Below are positions 20,063-30,400 of a stretch of DNA of 30,400 nucleotides, piece after piece (the stretch's first letter is position 1; every line of letters starts with the position of its first letter). The notes beneath the pieces were generated by a model. It did not search any database. It was not told the origin of the DNA and was given only the letters and a program-made list of their open reading frames with translations. Position numbers and translations under genes: made by a program. This DNA is from Branchiostoma floridae (Eukaryota > Chordata > Leptocardii > Amphioxiformes > Branchiostomatidae), in contig NC_049986.1 in the NCBI RefSeq assembly GCF_000003815.2, positions 4,476,737 to 4,507,136 on the forward strand, in the 5' to 3' direction.

Positions 20063-21149
20063 TTAGTCTTCCGCAGTGGTCCTTTTCGCCACGCGTTCTC
20101 TCCTCTTGCTTAGACGTTTCTCCAAAGCCTGTGCCTTCTCGGAGTCCCGGGGAACGATGACGTCTGTGTCGCTGACAGATGAAATGACGAAGGCAGTGCT
20201 CTTGCGCTTGGCCTCTGCTTTTGCTCTCCTCTCTGCAAGTTTTCGAGACCTCTCAGCCAACATCTCCTGTTCAGGCCAGAGATACAAACAAAACGATTTA
20301 GCCCATAGCTTCAAGCCTCCAACAATGGCAACAGCCTATTGTTTCCTGCATTTCGTGTTTTCTTTCTGATTCTCCTAATAATTAGACTTCTTAAATTTCT
20401 GTGATGATGACCAAGTTATATTGAGTAGTAATGAAATGATATGACATAACCCACTTCTCGTCTGTTGGCGGCGGCGCTGAGTTGCTGTTTCAGTTGAGTG
20501 CGTGATCCCGCGGGCTCCTTCTTGACCCGTTCGCGCCTCTCCTGGAGAGTTTCCTCGAGTTTCTCAAGCTTCACTGGGCGGCGTGGGGGCATGTCTGGCT
20601 CGGAGGCGGGTTTCACTAGCAGCACCTGGAAAGCGACGGACTCTTCCCGGGTGTTGAGGGGTAAAATGCCATCTTTTCGCAGCTCAGCAAGGACGTCGGC
20701 CGACGACTTGCTAGGCCTAGGCTGCGACATTGGAGGCTGTGTGGTGACCACTGAACATTCTGGAACAAGTCGTAGAATACTGGGAAATATAGATAATGCT
20801 GCTGGTGGTAGCGTATATTTTACAGCGACATGTAAGATCTTCGGAAGTTCTAAAGGATGTGATATGGTGGGTCTAACACAAACTCAACACAAGCTAGACT
20901 AAAAAAGAAAACCACTTGCCGAACTACCGCATTTTATTTCTTTGTGATAATTACAATCAACGAAAAGATAAACATAAGACTCTGTTACCCCAGTGCCTTA
21001 CACCGCACGGACTCACCTGTGGTCCCGCGGTCAATCTCCTCCTCTCCCGGTGCTGGTTCTTCCTCCACATCTCCGTCCCGTACTGGGGACACTTTGTTGG
21101 CCCTGCCGCAGCAGAAACAGCTAGTGAGCGTAATAACGAAGTCCCACAT
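20063..21149 (-). CDS. STMND1-like (stathmin-domain) protein, three exons
   Basis: Exons in transcript order: 21149-21017, 20750-20455 and 20266-20063, stop at 20063, about 210 residues. Phases match (G|TG Val, then GAA|GAG). The ATG at 21149 follows an in-frame TGA upstream. Residues 11-14 are CFCC, a membrane-proximal cysteine cluster like the palmitoylated N-termini of neuronal stathmins. Exon 2 has SKSSADVLAELRKDGILP, then PPRRPVKLEKLEETLQERRE, which resembles the SSDILEEL and PPSRLKKL stretch of vertebrate STMND1. Exon 3 is a charged helix (AERSRKLAERRAKAEAKRK) ending KRRERVAKRTTAED. Known: stathmins bind tubulin; STMND1 itself is little studied. The assignment rests on remembered similarity, so tubulin binding is inferred. 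A possible poly(A) signal is at 19633-19638. Confidence 0.68.
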
Positions 21150-21804
21150 CTCTGCGTGTGTAGTCGTCACGGTGTGAGTCTGTGATGAGTGACTATCACC
21201 TGCTCATATCGGTGGAACTTTGTTGTTCTAAACGCAGCTAGGCAACACAATGTAACGTCACAACTGATGGCAAAGTGTGGAATGTTCGAATATGGGACAA
21301 GACAAGGGGTGTTGTAAAAAAAAGATGATAGAATGCGACTTTTCGTTGTCGTTCTCGTTTGATATTTTAGTTCTCAAAAATTGGAGTCGCTTTGGATGAG
21401 CCACTTCATCCTGCTTCTTACAGCCCTACAAAATAAAGTTTGAGACCGGTTAACTTTTCTATTTGGCACATGTTCGGCCATGTGTGTGTAACTCTAGACA
21501 GAATAACTCTAGACAGAATAACTCGAGAAGTTGTGGATAGATCCTTATCATAGTTGAACGATGATGTGGGTTCAGGTGGATACCTGGCAAAAGGAAGGAC
21601 TCACCGGGAAGGGCTGCGTATACTAGTTGTATTATGAACATGTAGCGTTGTATTATGAACATCGATTCTATGGCATTACAACAGAACCTTCTGTAAATAC
21701 ATGTATTGTGTTCTGGAGATGATTTTGAATAGTCACTTGTAGGTCGCTACGAGCCTTCGGGAGCGGAACAAAGCGAACAACGCTGGACTCCAGGCTAGGG
21801 TTAA

Positions 21805-22048
21805 GGTGCACTCTCGCTGCACTTGCGTCAAGTATGCGTCACTACGGGGTTCGAAAGTTACTCAACGAATTTCAGAGATAAAAGAACGAATTTTCTTACT
21901 TTTTGTGGATTTTGTCGTCTTCTAAGTCGTGCTTATACGTATCAAGCAATATCTAAATTATAAAAAAAAATAAAATAAAGAAAATAATAACAAAACAGTG
22001 ACGTAGTGAACGAACCCCGCAGTCACGCAAGTGCAGTGAGAGTGCACC
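21805..22048. mobile_element. TTAA-flanked MITE, copy 2, uninterrupted
   Basis: Left end GGTGCACTCTCGCTGCACTTG; right end CAAGTGCAGTGAGAGTGCACC; flanks TTAA (21801-21804) and TTTA (22049-22052, one change). It is inverted relative to copy 1 and shares TTTAGATATTGC, AGACGACAAAAT and TTATCTCT-AAATTCGTTGAGT with it. Confidence 0.85.
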
Positions 22049-22448
22049 TTTACCAGTACCGTACGTAGAGTACACACAACACACAGTGTAGTGGAAGCGC
22101 AAATCACACATGGTAATTTACAGCTACCGAGGAACCATTCTTCATCCAAAGTCATTCTTCAAAGAAGAAATATTACTGTTACAGTCCAAGGTGCTCCTTC
22201 ACAGAGGTATAATTGCTTCGTCGCGCTTTCAGATTCCTTTCCAATGTGCCTCAATTTTCAAATAATGAAATATGCTAAACCTCATGTGCTGAGAATGTTT
22301 CCATCCCACTGGTGGCTGCAATTTTCACATGGTATTATTTAGACTACATTTGAGGGAAGCGAGCTTCCTCTTGCACGGAGGAATATATCAATTCCTGAGG
22401 AATTCACGCTTAACAAATGGAGCACTATCCGCTTTTCTAGAGGAATCC

Positions 22449-22652
22449 TAGCCTCTACCAGGCTCCCCAGGTCGCTGAAAAAACACAGTGGAAAATGGTA
22501 AAAAATGGCCAAATAGAAAGAAACACACCGGAGGAGTTGGTTGGCTGAGGAGTACAGACCTAAACCAACCAACTCCTCTGGTATGTTTTCTTTCCATTTG
22601 GCCATTTTCTACTGTTTTTTTTCCAGCGACCTGGGGAGCCTGGTAGAGGCTA
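22449..22652. repeat. Long imperfect hairpin (foldback), arms of about 90 bp
   Basis: The left arm 22449-22544 (TAGCCTCTACCAGGCTCCCC ... GAGGAGTTGGTTGG) is the imperfect reverse complement of 22565-22652, with a loop of about 20 nt. The outer 31 bp (TAGCCTCTACC to GGTCGCTG) is a perfect match. A transcript would form a long double-stranded stem. Confidence 0.85.
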
Positions 22653-24277
22653 GAGGAATCCAGTTCCTGAGGAAAGCCCAGCTTAGATGGTTCGGGATGA
22701 GTAGGTCACATTTCGAACTGGACCTTCACTGTGACATCAATAAAGCATACATGTATTTGGATTACTTTGCCACAAAAACCTTCAGTCTAGATCTAAAAAT
22801 CATTTTTGACGAGCTTATATTTTGTTATCTTTTATCGTATATTGGTTATATTTGGCAATCTCACCTTTGGTTATATTTGGCTCCAATATTTCATGTATAA
22901 AAACTCGTATAGACACATGATAGAAAGGGGATAAAAAACTGGAAGAAGTGCAATCCGTAGTATAGTAATAGTGCATGTATTAGGTAATAAATCAAAGAAT
23001 GATTAGACCTTACTATAAATGATACGTTAGACTCAACATGTTGACTTATTCATATTTATTCATAAACATTTATGTATGTAATTCATTTGCATACACTTTA
23101 TGTATATCTGTATCTTGTACTATACATTTTGTACCTTACAAAAGTCACTTTACTTTTGTGTTGCATCAATAAAGATTTCTCAGTATGTTATGTGATAATA
23201 TCATGTATTATGAACATGATAAGGAAATGTTCCATTTTGTGATTGACCTATGGCAGTAATATGTGATGAAGTCATAGAACTGACCAGTCATACTTATAGT
23301 TTTATTTGGTCTGACTCTCAGCACTAACATCTCAGTGCTTGTAGAGTAATCATGTAAAATAGTCTGTGTGGAATGAAATTGAGTTTGAGATATTTCTTCT
23401 CTTCAATCCATATCAAAATACTACATACAGGGACAACTAATAACTAAAGATACAGTTGTATACGTATTTTGCGAAGAAGATAGTGCTTAATTAAAGGGCA
23501 CTTACAGGTAAAGATGTGTGTCCCTGATTGCAGTGGTATTGAAAACATACATTGTACTAAGGTTTAGTTCACAGTGAGACTGACTTGTCCATAGGTAGCA
23601 GGCCACAAAGTTTTTGTTGAACTTACTGTGTGTTGTAAGCACAGTCATGCACATTCTGTGTACTCCGTCGCCTGAAAGATTTTTCAGAAAATCATGAAAC
23701 ACTGTGCAGACATATGCCAAACAGGATTCGAAGGATGGACACCAAAGACCATCAAAGACTGCCGAGGGTTTGGGCTGTGCAAGTAACACTGGCAAATCTA
23801 GTGCTATCTTGTTTTTTAAGTTAGCTCCCCCGTAGTTCTACTGGTTTGAACAATGGGTAAGATATGCTGCGAGGCCAGTTTTACTCCTACAGGCAACTAC
23901 ATTACAAAAACATGGAAGCAAGAACTGATATGCGTTGCTCGGACAGACTTTCCAGAAAAATCAGAAGAGAACAGCGAGCTAAGCGTAAGGTTTTCGGAAT
24001 TCTCTTTCAGCGAACACACTTTCTTTAGTGTACAAAGAACACAATTTCAACAAAAACTCATTGACCTATTGCCTATGATTTGTACATGTATGTGCTTCTT
24101 CAATAAATGAAGAGAGTTATAATTGATGTCTAAAAATGCAACACTATCACAAAATGTGCAAAACTATATGTAATAAAAAGCAAAAGACTGCGCACATGAT
24201 CCACTGAAATTGGAATTCCAAACAATACAAATGAATACCAAAGGCCACCAAAGATTGCCTAAACAGCAACTTTCAAA

Positions 24278-24420
24278 TGTGCAACACTGTCTACATGTCA
24301 CAATATGTGCAACGCTACATGTCATAAAATGTGCAATTATGCTACGTGTCACAAAATGTGCAATGCTACATGTCATAAAATGTGCAATTATGCTACGTGT
24401 CACAAAATCTCCAATGCTAT
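24278..24420. repeat. Minisatellite with a 51-bp dimer unit (27 + 24)
   Basis: The words GCTACATGTCATAAAATGTG and GCTACGTGTCACAAAATGTG alternate; the same word recurs at 24314 and 24365, offset 51. A related single unit lies near 24135-24160. Confidence 0.8.
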
Positions 24421-25982
24421 AGTACTAAATACAAGGGCTGCTGTGACCTATACAAGAGCGTACAATAGTATATAACAGATTTTTATAGTAGAGACTATTC
24501 AAAATTTCTAATACATTATATATTTACTTTACGTTATTTGTAAAGAATTTGGAAACATGGTAAATTGATTGAAGTCAAATTTCTCTTTTTATACATACTT
24601 ATATACAAGAGGCACTTAATACTTATCGTGTAACAGTAGGCATTTTTCCATTATAACAACAATACATGTATTTGGTGTTCTTAAACATGTTTTTGTGGTT
24701 CCAATACTATCTAAACATTCACGTTTAGAAATGCCCTTGATTGAAAAGAAACTTCTTTTCCTTCTGTAGATTTTTGGTCCCTCCAGATATTAGGAACACT
24801 TAGGAACATCTTGATGTAGCACATGTTCATGTACATGTACGTGCAAACTTAAATGCATGTTCATTACAAATAGTAGAATTAACGATAATGATCAGGAGAG
24901 AACCATTTCTTAAAATCACCACTGGCTCACGAACATTAGATTCATAATGAAAGCAGTCTCGATTATGAATCAGCTTGCAATGCTCAATCTGCATAAAATA
25001 CTTGAATACAATCATTGAATACTGCTGATAAAATTTGCCAAAAAGAAAATAATACTGAACACATCATGTTTTGCCTAAAACTAAGAAGGCAGTAGTTGTA
25101 TATGTAATTCCTCCAAAACTCTTGACAATTATTGAAAAGCCCTTTAAACAGAGAGCATCACTAGCACACACTGTTCCATGGGGTCTCATGATAACAAGTC
25201 CATGGAAAATGGTATTTGGTCCATAACCATGTCCTCACTGACCATAACTATACAAGTTAACACTCAGACAGGAGAAGGTAGTAACTGCTGCCTGTTCTCA
25301 GATTGTCTCTACATCACAAAGACTATACACAGACTCTACACACAGTCTAGAATTGCTAAGTTTGACTCAACACATCACATGCTTCTTGGATACTAGTATA
25401 TTCTTACAGCAGACGCATGTTCTTTGAAAGCCTTCAAAGATGCTCTAATTAAAACACTACTGGCTGTGCTACTTTGCATGCTATCAACAATTTGCCTTTA
25501 CCTTGTTAAACTCTTAAAAGCACCTCCTGACCTGTACTAAACAAATGATAAATCACATGTACCACTACTACTGGCTCTTTCAACACACAAAATGTACTTT
25601 CAACATAGTATGATACTGACTTTAATTTGAAATGTAATACTGTTTACACATTATAAATGAAGCTAGTTTTCAAGAGTACAACAATTCCAATCGTTTCTTG
25701 GTCAGCTACAATCTCCAAAGGTGATTTATGTGTAGATTTGCAGGTAGGCTTAGAATGAAGCCAAATGTCAGTAATGAAGTCATGCCTTTGGAAAAGCAGA
25801 CAAAAAGAAGATTGCAAACAATCACTGAACTCATATTCTGAAGTGTTAGCCTGTTCTGCGAACAGCCCAAGAAAGAAATTCTGTAGTGTTTCTGCTAATA
25901 GCCCACTCCATGATCCACATCAGAGCACTTATCTTGGTCCTTTGGGCCTCACAGAGCCAGCTGTCTGTCAGTCCACTATCTC

Positions 25983-26192
25983 ATGGGGGTGACCATACCA
26001 CAGGATAGAGAGAGGCCAGTTTTCCAAACTATGTATAATTCAAGAAGCAGACTATGGTATACTCTTTCTAGCCACCCCCCAAAACTACACCCACACCAAT
26101 CATTTCAACTCTTATTTAACCCCTTAGCACCCACACCAATTCACATTCACTCTTTCCCCCAAACTATTCCAGAGTGGAATTCCCTACACTAA
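25983..26192 (+). mobile_element. Relic of a LINE reverse transcriptase C-terminus
   Basis: The frame gives VFQTMYNSRSRLWYTLSSHP and, at its end, HSFPQTIPEWNSLH. The latter is very like the SFFPRTIxxWNSLP signature near the end of many LINE ORF2 proteins. No other part of a LINE is clear nearby. Confidence 0.5.
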
Positions 26193-26669
26193 CACCCCTA
26201 CCCAAACACTATGACCAAATGATGTTGAGGTATCTATTGAGATTGTATTTTCTCTTGATAAAATATCATAGCATTTTACTTTTTTAGGTTGCCCTGTGTT
26301 TACAACCGAGAAAGCCACACAGTTAGGTAACAAGACAAGCCCAAATGTTCACTGAACAAGTGAAAATGTGAAGATTTTGTACAGAATATTGTATACACCA
26401 TTGCCTATGGTCAACCCTACAGAGGTGCATGGATGGTCCCCTGAAAATGGACTACCAAAGTTGAAGAAGACTGCACATATACGTCAAATTATCCTATGAT
26501 TGGTCATGAAGCTCAAATGAACACACCACCTTTCATTTGCAATAGTTTGTTCATTTGGTAAACCTTTTGCTGTATTAGACAATGAATATTAGTTATGGGT
26601 TCATAACTGTTCATTGCCTATGTGGAAACATCAAAGCCACAGGTATGTTTCCAGCTCTTCCATCGCTCC

Positions 26670-28749
26670 TCAGTCTTCCCTGATCTTCTTGACATCAGGC
26701 TCCTTGTCGTTCTGTTCCGTGGTGCTCAGTAGCAGGAGTGGTGACTTGAACTCCTTACCATTCACATGCTCTTCCAGGCTCTGAGAGAGAACAGCACAAA
26801 ACAGGTATTACAGCACAGTTCAGGTGGGGTTGTGTACATACAGACAGTAGATAAAAGTAGTATTTATCTATTTGTATGATCCATGTGCCCCAGAACCAGT
26901 GACTGTGCTACTACCTTTCATGTTGTTCTTGTGAGAAAATCTCATGATTTTGTAAGAGATGCCAGCACACTTTTTCAATAAACTCTAGATGTTTAGCCGA
27001 TGTCAACTGCCAGTGTATCAACATACTATATAGTAAGCAGCTTGCCTGTTTGTTCCACCTTTTGATTGCCCATAGAAAGTTCCATCTTTGTGGCAGCTAC
27101 CTTTAACTCCAATAGTATTGGGTTTGTCTACATTCAAAACAAGTCTACTAGCTTCTACCCATTCCTTACAATAATAAAATCATCATTTCACCATTCACAA
27201 AAAAAATCTATTTCAAAACAAAGGACTCAAGACATCACAAGCACACTATCAGCTAAATGTACCTGACTAAAGAAGAGAGACCTTTCCTGAGACAAAATAA
27301 AGGGGGTTATACTTTTATGAATTACACTACAGATTACCGGACCACATTCTAGAGGAGGTCCTATTCACATAGATCATACAGCGACTCATGATTTCCAACA
27401 GGTTTTATAGAGGATCTGTGCCTGTGATAACACTGATCCATCAATCTGAGGTTTAAAACAAAGTTTCTGAATGAAGTCCAAACATGTCCGTACCTCTCCA
27501 CTGTAGGACAGGAGTGGAGACACCTCACACACCACCGGATACTCGTGTACATCCTCCTTACGGCTGGAAACAACAGACAGAAGTCAGCACAGGCATTCAA
27601 AGTGCAATTTATAATGACTCTTGCTATGTATGGCTCAATGTTCCCAAAAATAGGGAAGTTAAAGCTGGATTGTCATGAACATGAAGATTTCATTAGGCCC
27701 CAAACTTGTGTACAATGGCTTACAGTAGAAGCCAGTAAATTGCACAATGGAATAATGCTGTTATCTGCTCCGAATCCTCAAATCCCAACTAAATAACTTA
27801 GCATTATTGCACCAGCCGGATAATTGCACGAAATTCACTGGCAAATAGGCTGTGCAATTAAGTGGCTTCTCTGTAGTAGGTTTTCTAAGTGGCTTATTGC
27901 AGTAAATATAGACTGTTTTAGTCCCCCTATCCAGGTATTACATGAGAGCATAGCTGAAGATAGCGCCAGTTGTATTGTAGAGCATGAGCTCATACAACCG
28001 TCTCAGGTCAGTACAATGAGGGCAATGAAAAAACTACACTAATCCTCAGAACTCTGGATGTCCCTCACTTCACTACCTAGCGTGCCGGGGTGGGGGGTTC
28101 AGGTCCAAAACTCCCTGCAATAGCCGTGCCGGCACTGTTTACAACCTGCACCCGCTATTTTCATATCACCAACCAATCTGCCATTGTTGTTCACAAGGTA
28201 GTTCTAATGGTTAGTGAGTGGCATGCTAGATCAGGCTGCTAGGAAGTGAAGTGATGGACATACAGCGTCATGGTTAATTAGCGATTTTTTCATTCCCCTC
28301 AATGTACCAACCTGCGACAGTTGTACGAGCTTATGCTCTACAATACAACCGATGCTATCTGTGGATAATGAGAGCAGAGCCAATAAGATTGCAGGCTTGG
28401 GCTCGGCTCACACAACCTGGCTATGTGATAATATAGACGGAGGCAGACTCCCCAGTATATCCTTACCTTGGGATGGGAGGGATATGTGTACCATCCTCCT
28501 CTATGAACCTGCCCCCTGCTAACAGTACCCAGCGATGGTGCAGACTCCCCAGTATATCCTTACCTTGGGATGGGAGGGATATGTGTACCATCCTCCTCTA
28601 TGAACCTGCCCCCCGCTAACAGCACCCAGCGATGGTGCAGGTTGAACAGGGCGTGGCGAGCTGTTGTGGGCGTGTCCTTTTCAGCACTGTCGTTGTTCTT
28701 TAAGGGAGAGAATTCATCCTCTCGCAGAACCTCAAACATTGCAAATTTC
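26670..28749 (-). CDS. UAP1: UAP1 (UDP-N-acetylhexosamine pyrophosphorylase), last three exons
   Basis: Exons in transcript order: 28749-28564, 27563-27494 and 26780-26670 (stop TGA at 26670-26672), phases 2, 0. Exon 1 here reads [18 protein letters not shown], then [20 protein letters not shown] and IPPIP; exon 2 [12 protein letters not shown]; exon 3 [17 protein letters not shown] ending KKIRED. These match the C-terminal third of animal UAP1 almost word for word ([38 protein letters not shown]). The enzyme makes UDP-GlcNAc from UTP and GlcNAc-1-phosphate, supplying glycan, GPI and chitin synthesis in the cytosol. The preceding exon should end in phase 2; none was found up to 30400. UAP1L1 is the alternative name, but the ARHAL..LHH wording favours UAP1. 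Confidence 0.93.
27564..28563. other. UAP1 intron with a foldback element and an exon-copy
   Basis: Intron between the 28564 donor (CCAAG|GTAAGG) and the acceptor TTTCCAG next to 27563. It carries the foldback element 27959-28359 and a partial copy of the upstream exon (28444-28540). Confidence 0.75.
27959..28359. mobile_element. Foldback element with arms of about 120 bp
   Basis: Left arm from 27959 (GATAGCGCCAGTTGTATTGT ... TCACTTCACTACCTAGC near 28081) is the imperfect complement of the right arm ending 28359 (complement reads GATAGCATCGGTTGTATTGT ... TCACTTCACTTCCTAGC). The middle is about 170 bp. No coding capacity. Confidence 0.8.
28444..28637 (-). repeat. 97-bp tandem duplication of a UAP1 exon end
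   Basis: 28444-28540 and 28541-28637 are alike except at two positions. The unit covers the last 74 nt of the exon ending at 28564, the donor, and 23 nt of intron. In transcript order the extra copy lies after the real exon. Its donor (near 28466) is intact but no acceptor precedes it, and use of that donor would add 97 nt and break the frame. Confidence 0.88.
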
Positions 28750-29030
28750 CTACAAAGACAAAAACAAACACTTTCCATGAAGAAGTAATTTTAATATACT
28801 TGGTGCTCTTAAACCTTCAGTGTGTTATCTGGAATTTGCTACAATACTGCTAATCTACAGATAAGAAGCTCCATCTTAAGATTGGAATTCCGTTTTTCCC
28901 ATTTTGAAATGTGCTAATATTTTCAATATAAAAGCACTTGGTGCAAAGTCTTTACATATGATTGACAAGTATGATGTACAGTTGTGAAATATGATAACAA
29001 CTTTCATGAATATTCATTTTGAAAATTTTC

Positions 29031-29200
29031 TTCCTGCAGGAATTCCTGCAGGAATTCCTGCAGGAAGCGTTTTTCCTGCAGGAATTCCTGCAGGAAGCGT
29101 TTTTCCTGCAGGAATGCTGCAGGCATTCCTGCAGAAATTCCTGCAGGAGAAAGGTAAATTCCTGCAGGAAGAATGTTTCCTGCAGGAATTTCTGCAGGAA
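29031..29200. repeat. Dense array of the CCTGCAGG palindrome
   Basis: Twelve CTGCAG cores in 170 bp, nine of them CCTGCAGG, mostly as TTCCTGCAGGAA with variable 0-12-bp gaps such as AGCGTTTTT. Because the unit is self-complementary, both strands translate to repeated FLQE in one frame; those frames are not genes. Confidence 0.9.
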
Positions 29201-29719
29201 TGGCCTTGACAATGACAGGAAGCATTCTTTATGCATTTAATTTTGTTTTGAAACTGTTAAACAATGCATTAGATTTCATTAGATGTTTCAGACTTGACTT
29301 TAACTATGTATATAAAACAGATATATAATGGAGACATTTTTTATTGTTTTGTTTTCCTAGTTTTATTGACTGTTGCTGGAGATGCCTGGCATTAGAAATA
29401 ACTGACCTATGAATGAACTTCACTTCAAGAAAATGCATTTCCTTCAGTGGCTACTCATATTTTTCAGAAGTACAGAAGCTTGGGCATGGTTACTTCTTTC
29501 ATTTTTTTCTTTGATTCTTTAACATCACCACTTAGGGTTTATTAGTATCTAAGCCAATTTGATTGTACATGTAGGTGCAAGTCAGGAACATAAACACAAA
29601 ATTCATAAATTTCATGACAGGCCTAAGCTTCCCTTAAAAGTATAAATTCAATTATTGTAAATTGCACATGTACTGTAAGGGTAGGGTGCCCTAATAGGAT
29701 AATCATTGGAGTCCATAAG

Positions 29720-29752
29720 AAAAGTACTGTACAATGAAAGTACAGTACTTTT
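29720..29752. repeat. Perfect 13-bp hairpin
   Basis: AAAAGTACTGTAC, a 7-nt loop, then GTACAGTACTTTT. It is flanked at some distance by the inverted words TAATAGGATAA (about 29692) and TTATCCTATTA (about 29777), so it may be the centre of a small foldback unit. Confidence 0.7.
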
Positions 29753-30400
29753 AGTTACATGTTGTGTAAAAACCTTTATCCTATTATCAGTGCCAACCTG
29801 ATGAAATTATTTTCGGAACTTCCAGTAACTATTTACTGAATTCTAAACTGTAGTAAATCAAATGATACATTCAGTTGGTGGAAAAGTAGATGACATGAAC
29901 CGCCTTGTTTGCCATGCTGATAGCTGGTGTTTGGGTTATAGAAACCAACCACTGGCGGCTTTATCTCATGATGCACCCCTCAGGGTAAAACATTGATCCT
30001 TTATTAGCATATAGCCAGGTGGCATTCACCTGAGTCATATCTTATGTTAGTTATGACACTGTAACACAATATTAGAAGTGTCCCGAGCCGGGTGCGTGGA
30101 CACCTAGAAATTCATTAAACACTGGTGCTAAATGAATCTTATTTTTTAGGTTTTTGATACCTACTGGACAGCTGTGTTTAATGAAGTTCTAAGTGCCCAA
30201 TAGAAAATAATAATCAACCGTCACCAGATCAGATCAGATCACAGAACATTGATAGAACAATGAGAACAACACCCTGTCCTCATCTGGAACTCTTTACATG
30301 CTCTAAAATCCTTGAGATTGGGACAAAGGCCTTTTTATCACAAGAGTGTGATATTATCACCTCCCCTCCCCTTTCTCACCTATCTTAGAGAAGTCATAAA

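Larger units (their letters stand above)
21150..26669. other. Intergenic region between the STMND1-like gene and UAP1
   Basis: No convincing gene on either strand. It contains the second TTAA MITE (21805-22048), a foldback element (22449-22652), a minisatellite (24278-24420) and a LINE relic (about 25983-26192). The first part should hold the STMND1-like promoter and the last part the UAP1 3' UTR. Short frames (for example 23502-23795 minus and 23853-24110 plus) show no recognised domain. Confidence 0.6.
28750..30400. other. UAP1 intron (upstream side), no exon recognised
   Basis: AT-rich sequence with the CCTGCAGG array (29031-29200) and a hairpin at 29720-29752. A donor-like AAGATAG|GTGAG near the right end (minus strand) does not have the needed phase. 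Confidence 0.55.

Noticed and set aside
20498-20902. 134-codon + strand frame
   Set aside because: Antisense to exon 2 of the STMND1-like gene, which has good splice sites and family resemblance.
29031-29200. CRISPR-like reading of the spaced CCTGCAGG array
   Set aside because: Eukaryotic intron, irregular gaps of 0-12 bp, and palindromic units with no spacers.
29004-29240. Frames with repeated FLQE on both strands
   Set aside because: A consequence of the self-complementary TTCCTGCAGGAA unit, not a protein repeat.
30370-30400. Possible upstream UAP1 exon ending at a GTGAG donor on the - strand
   Set aside because: The frame needed for phase 2 contains stops, and the phase that reads YDFSK does not fit the next exon.

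Overview
This is a window of nuclear DNA from an intron-rich invertebrate animal. It has spliced genes with GT-AG introns, no operons, many short inverted-repeat transposons and relics of LINE retrotransposons. The protein families and the MITE-rich, microsatellite-bearing introns would fit a lancelet (Branchiostoma). That is a guess from style and is not proven by the sequence.

Four genes can be assembled exon by exon, with reading phases that match at every junction. (1) On the + strand, 577-9139 is the 3' part of ASPM (abnormal spindle): one ~3 kb exon packed with IQ calmodulin-binding motifs, four smaller exons that finish the IQ region, and three exons for the C-terminal helical repeat domain. 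(2) On the - strand, 12080-17601 is a complete SAPCD2-like gene in six exons. It is convergent with ASPM. (3) On the - strand, 20063-21149 is a small three-exon gene resembling STMND1 (stathmin-domain-containing 1). (4) On the - strand, 26670-28749 is the 3' end of UAP1, UDP-N-acetylhexosamine pyrophosphorylase; its upstream exons lie beyond the window. The first three are microtubule- or spindle-related by family; UAP1 is a metabolic enzyme. No shared regulation is visible.

The rest is introns, UTRs and intergenic DNA carrying many identifiable elements. These include a hAT-like MITE with an 8-bp target duplication (56-418), two CAGGG-ended elements with 5-bp duplications (6895-7233 and 15497-15846), and two copies of a TTAA-flanked MITE, one of which holds a second, TA-flanked MITE (16409-16854 and 21805-22048). 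There are also two long foldback elements, a terminal-repeat element with an internal tRNA-Leu-like sequence, two LINE relics, a dimeric minisatellite, TG microsatellites and a dense array of the CCTGCAGG palindrome.

The most unusual signals are: (a) a 103-bp tandem array in SAPCD2 that repeatedly copies the last 75 nt of an exon, giving in-frame phase 0-0 mini-exons with their own donor and a junction-made acceptor; (b) similar partial duplications of an exon 3' end in UAP1 (97 bp) and ASPM (164 bp); and (c) a strict higher-order organisation of the ASPM IQ repeats into 219-bp three-IQ modules of two types. No new multi-gene system was found.
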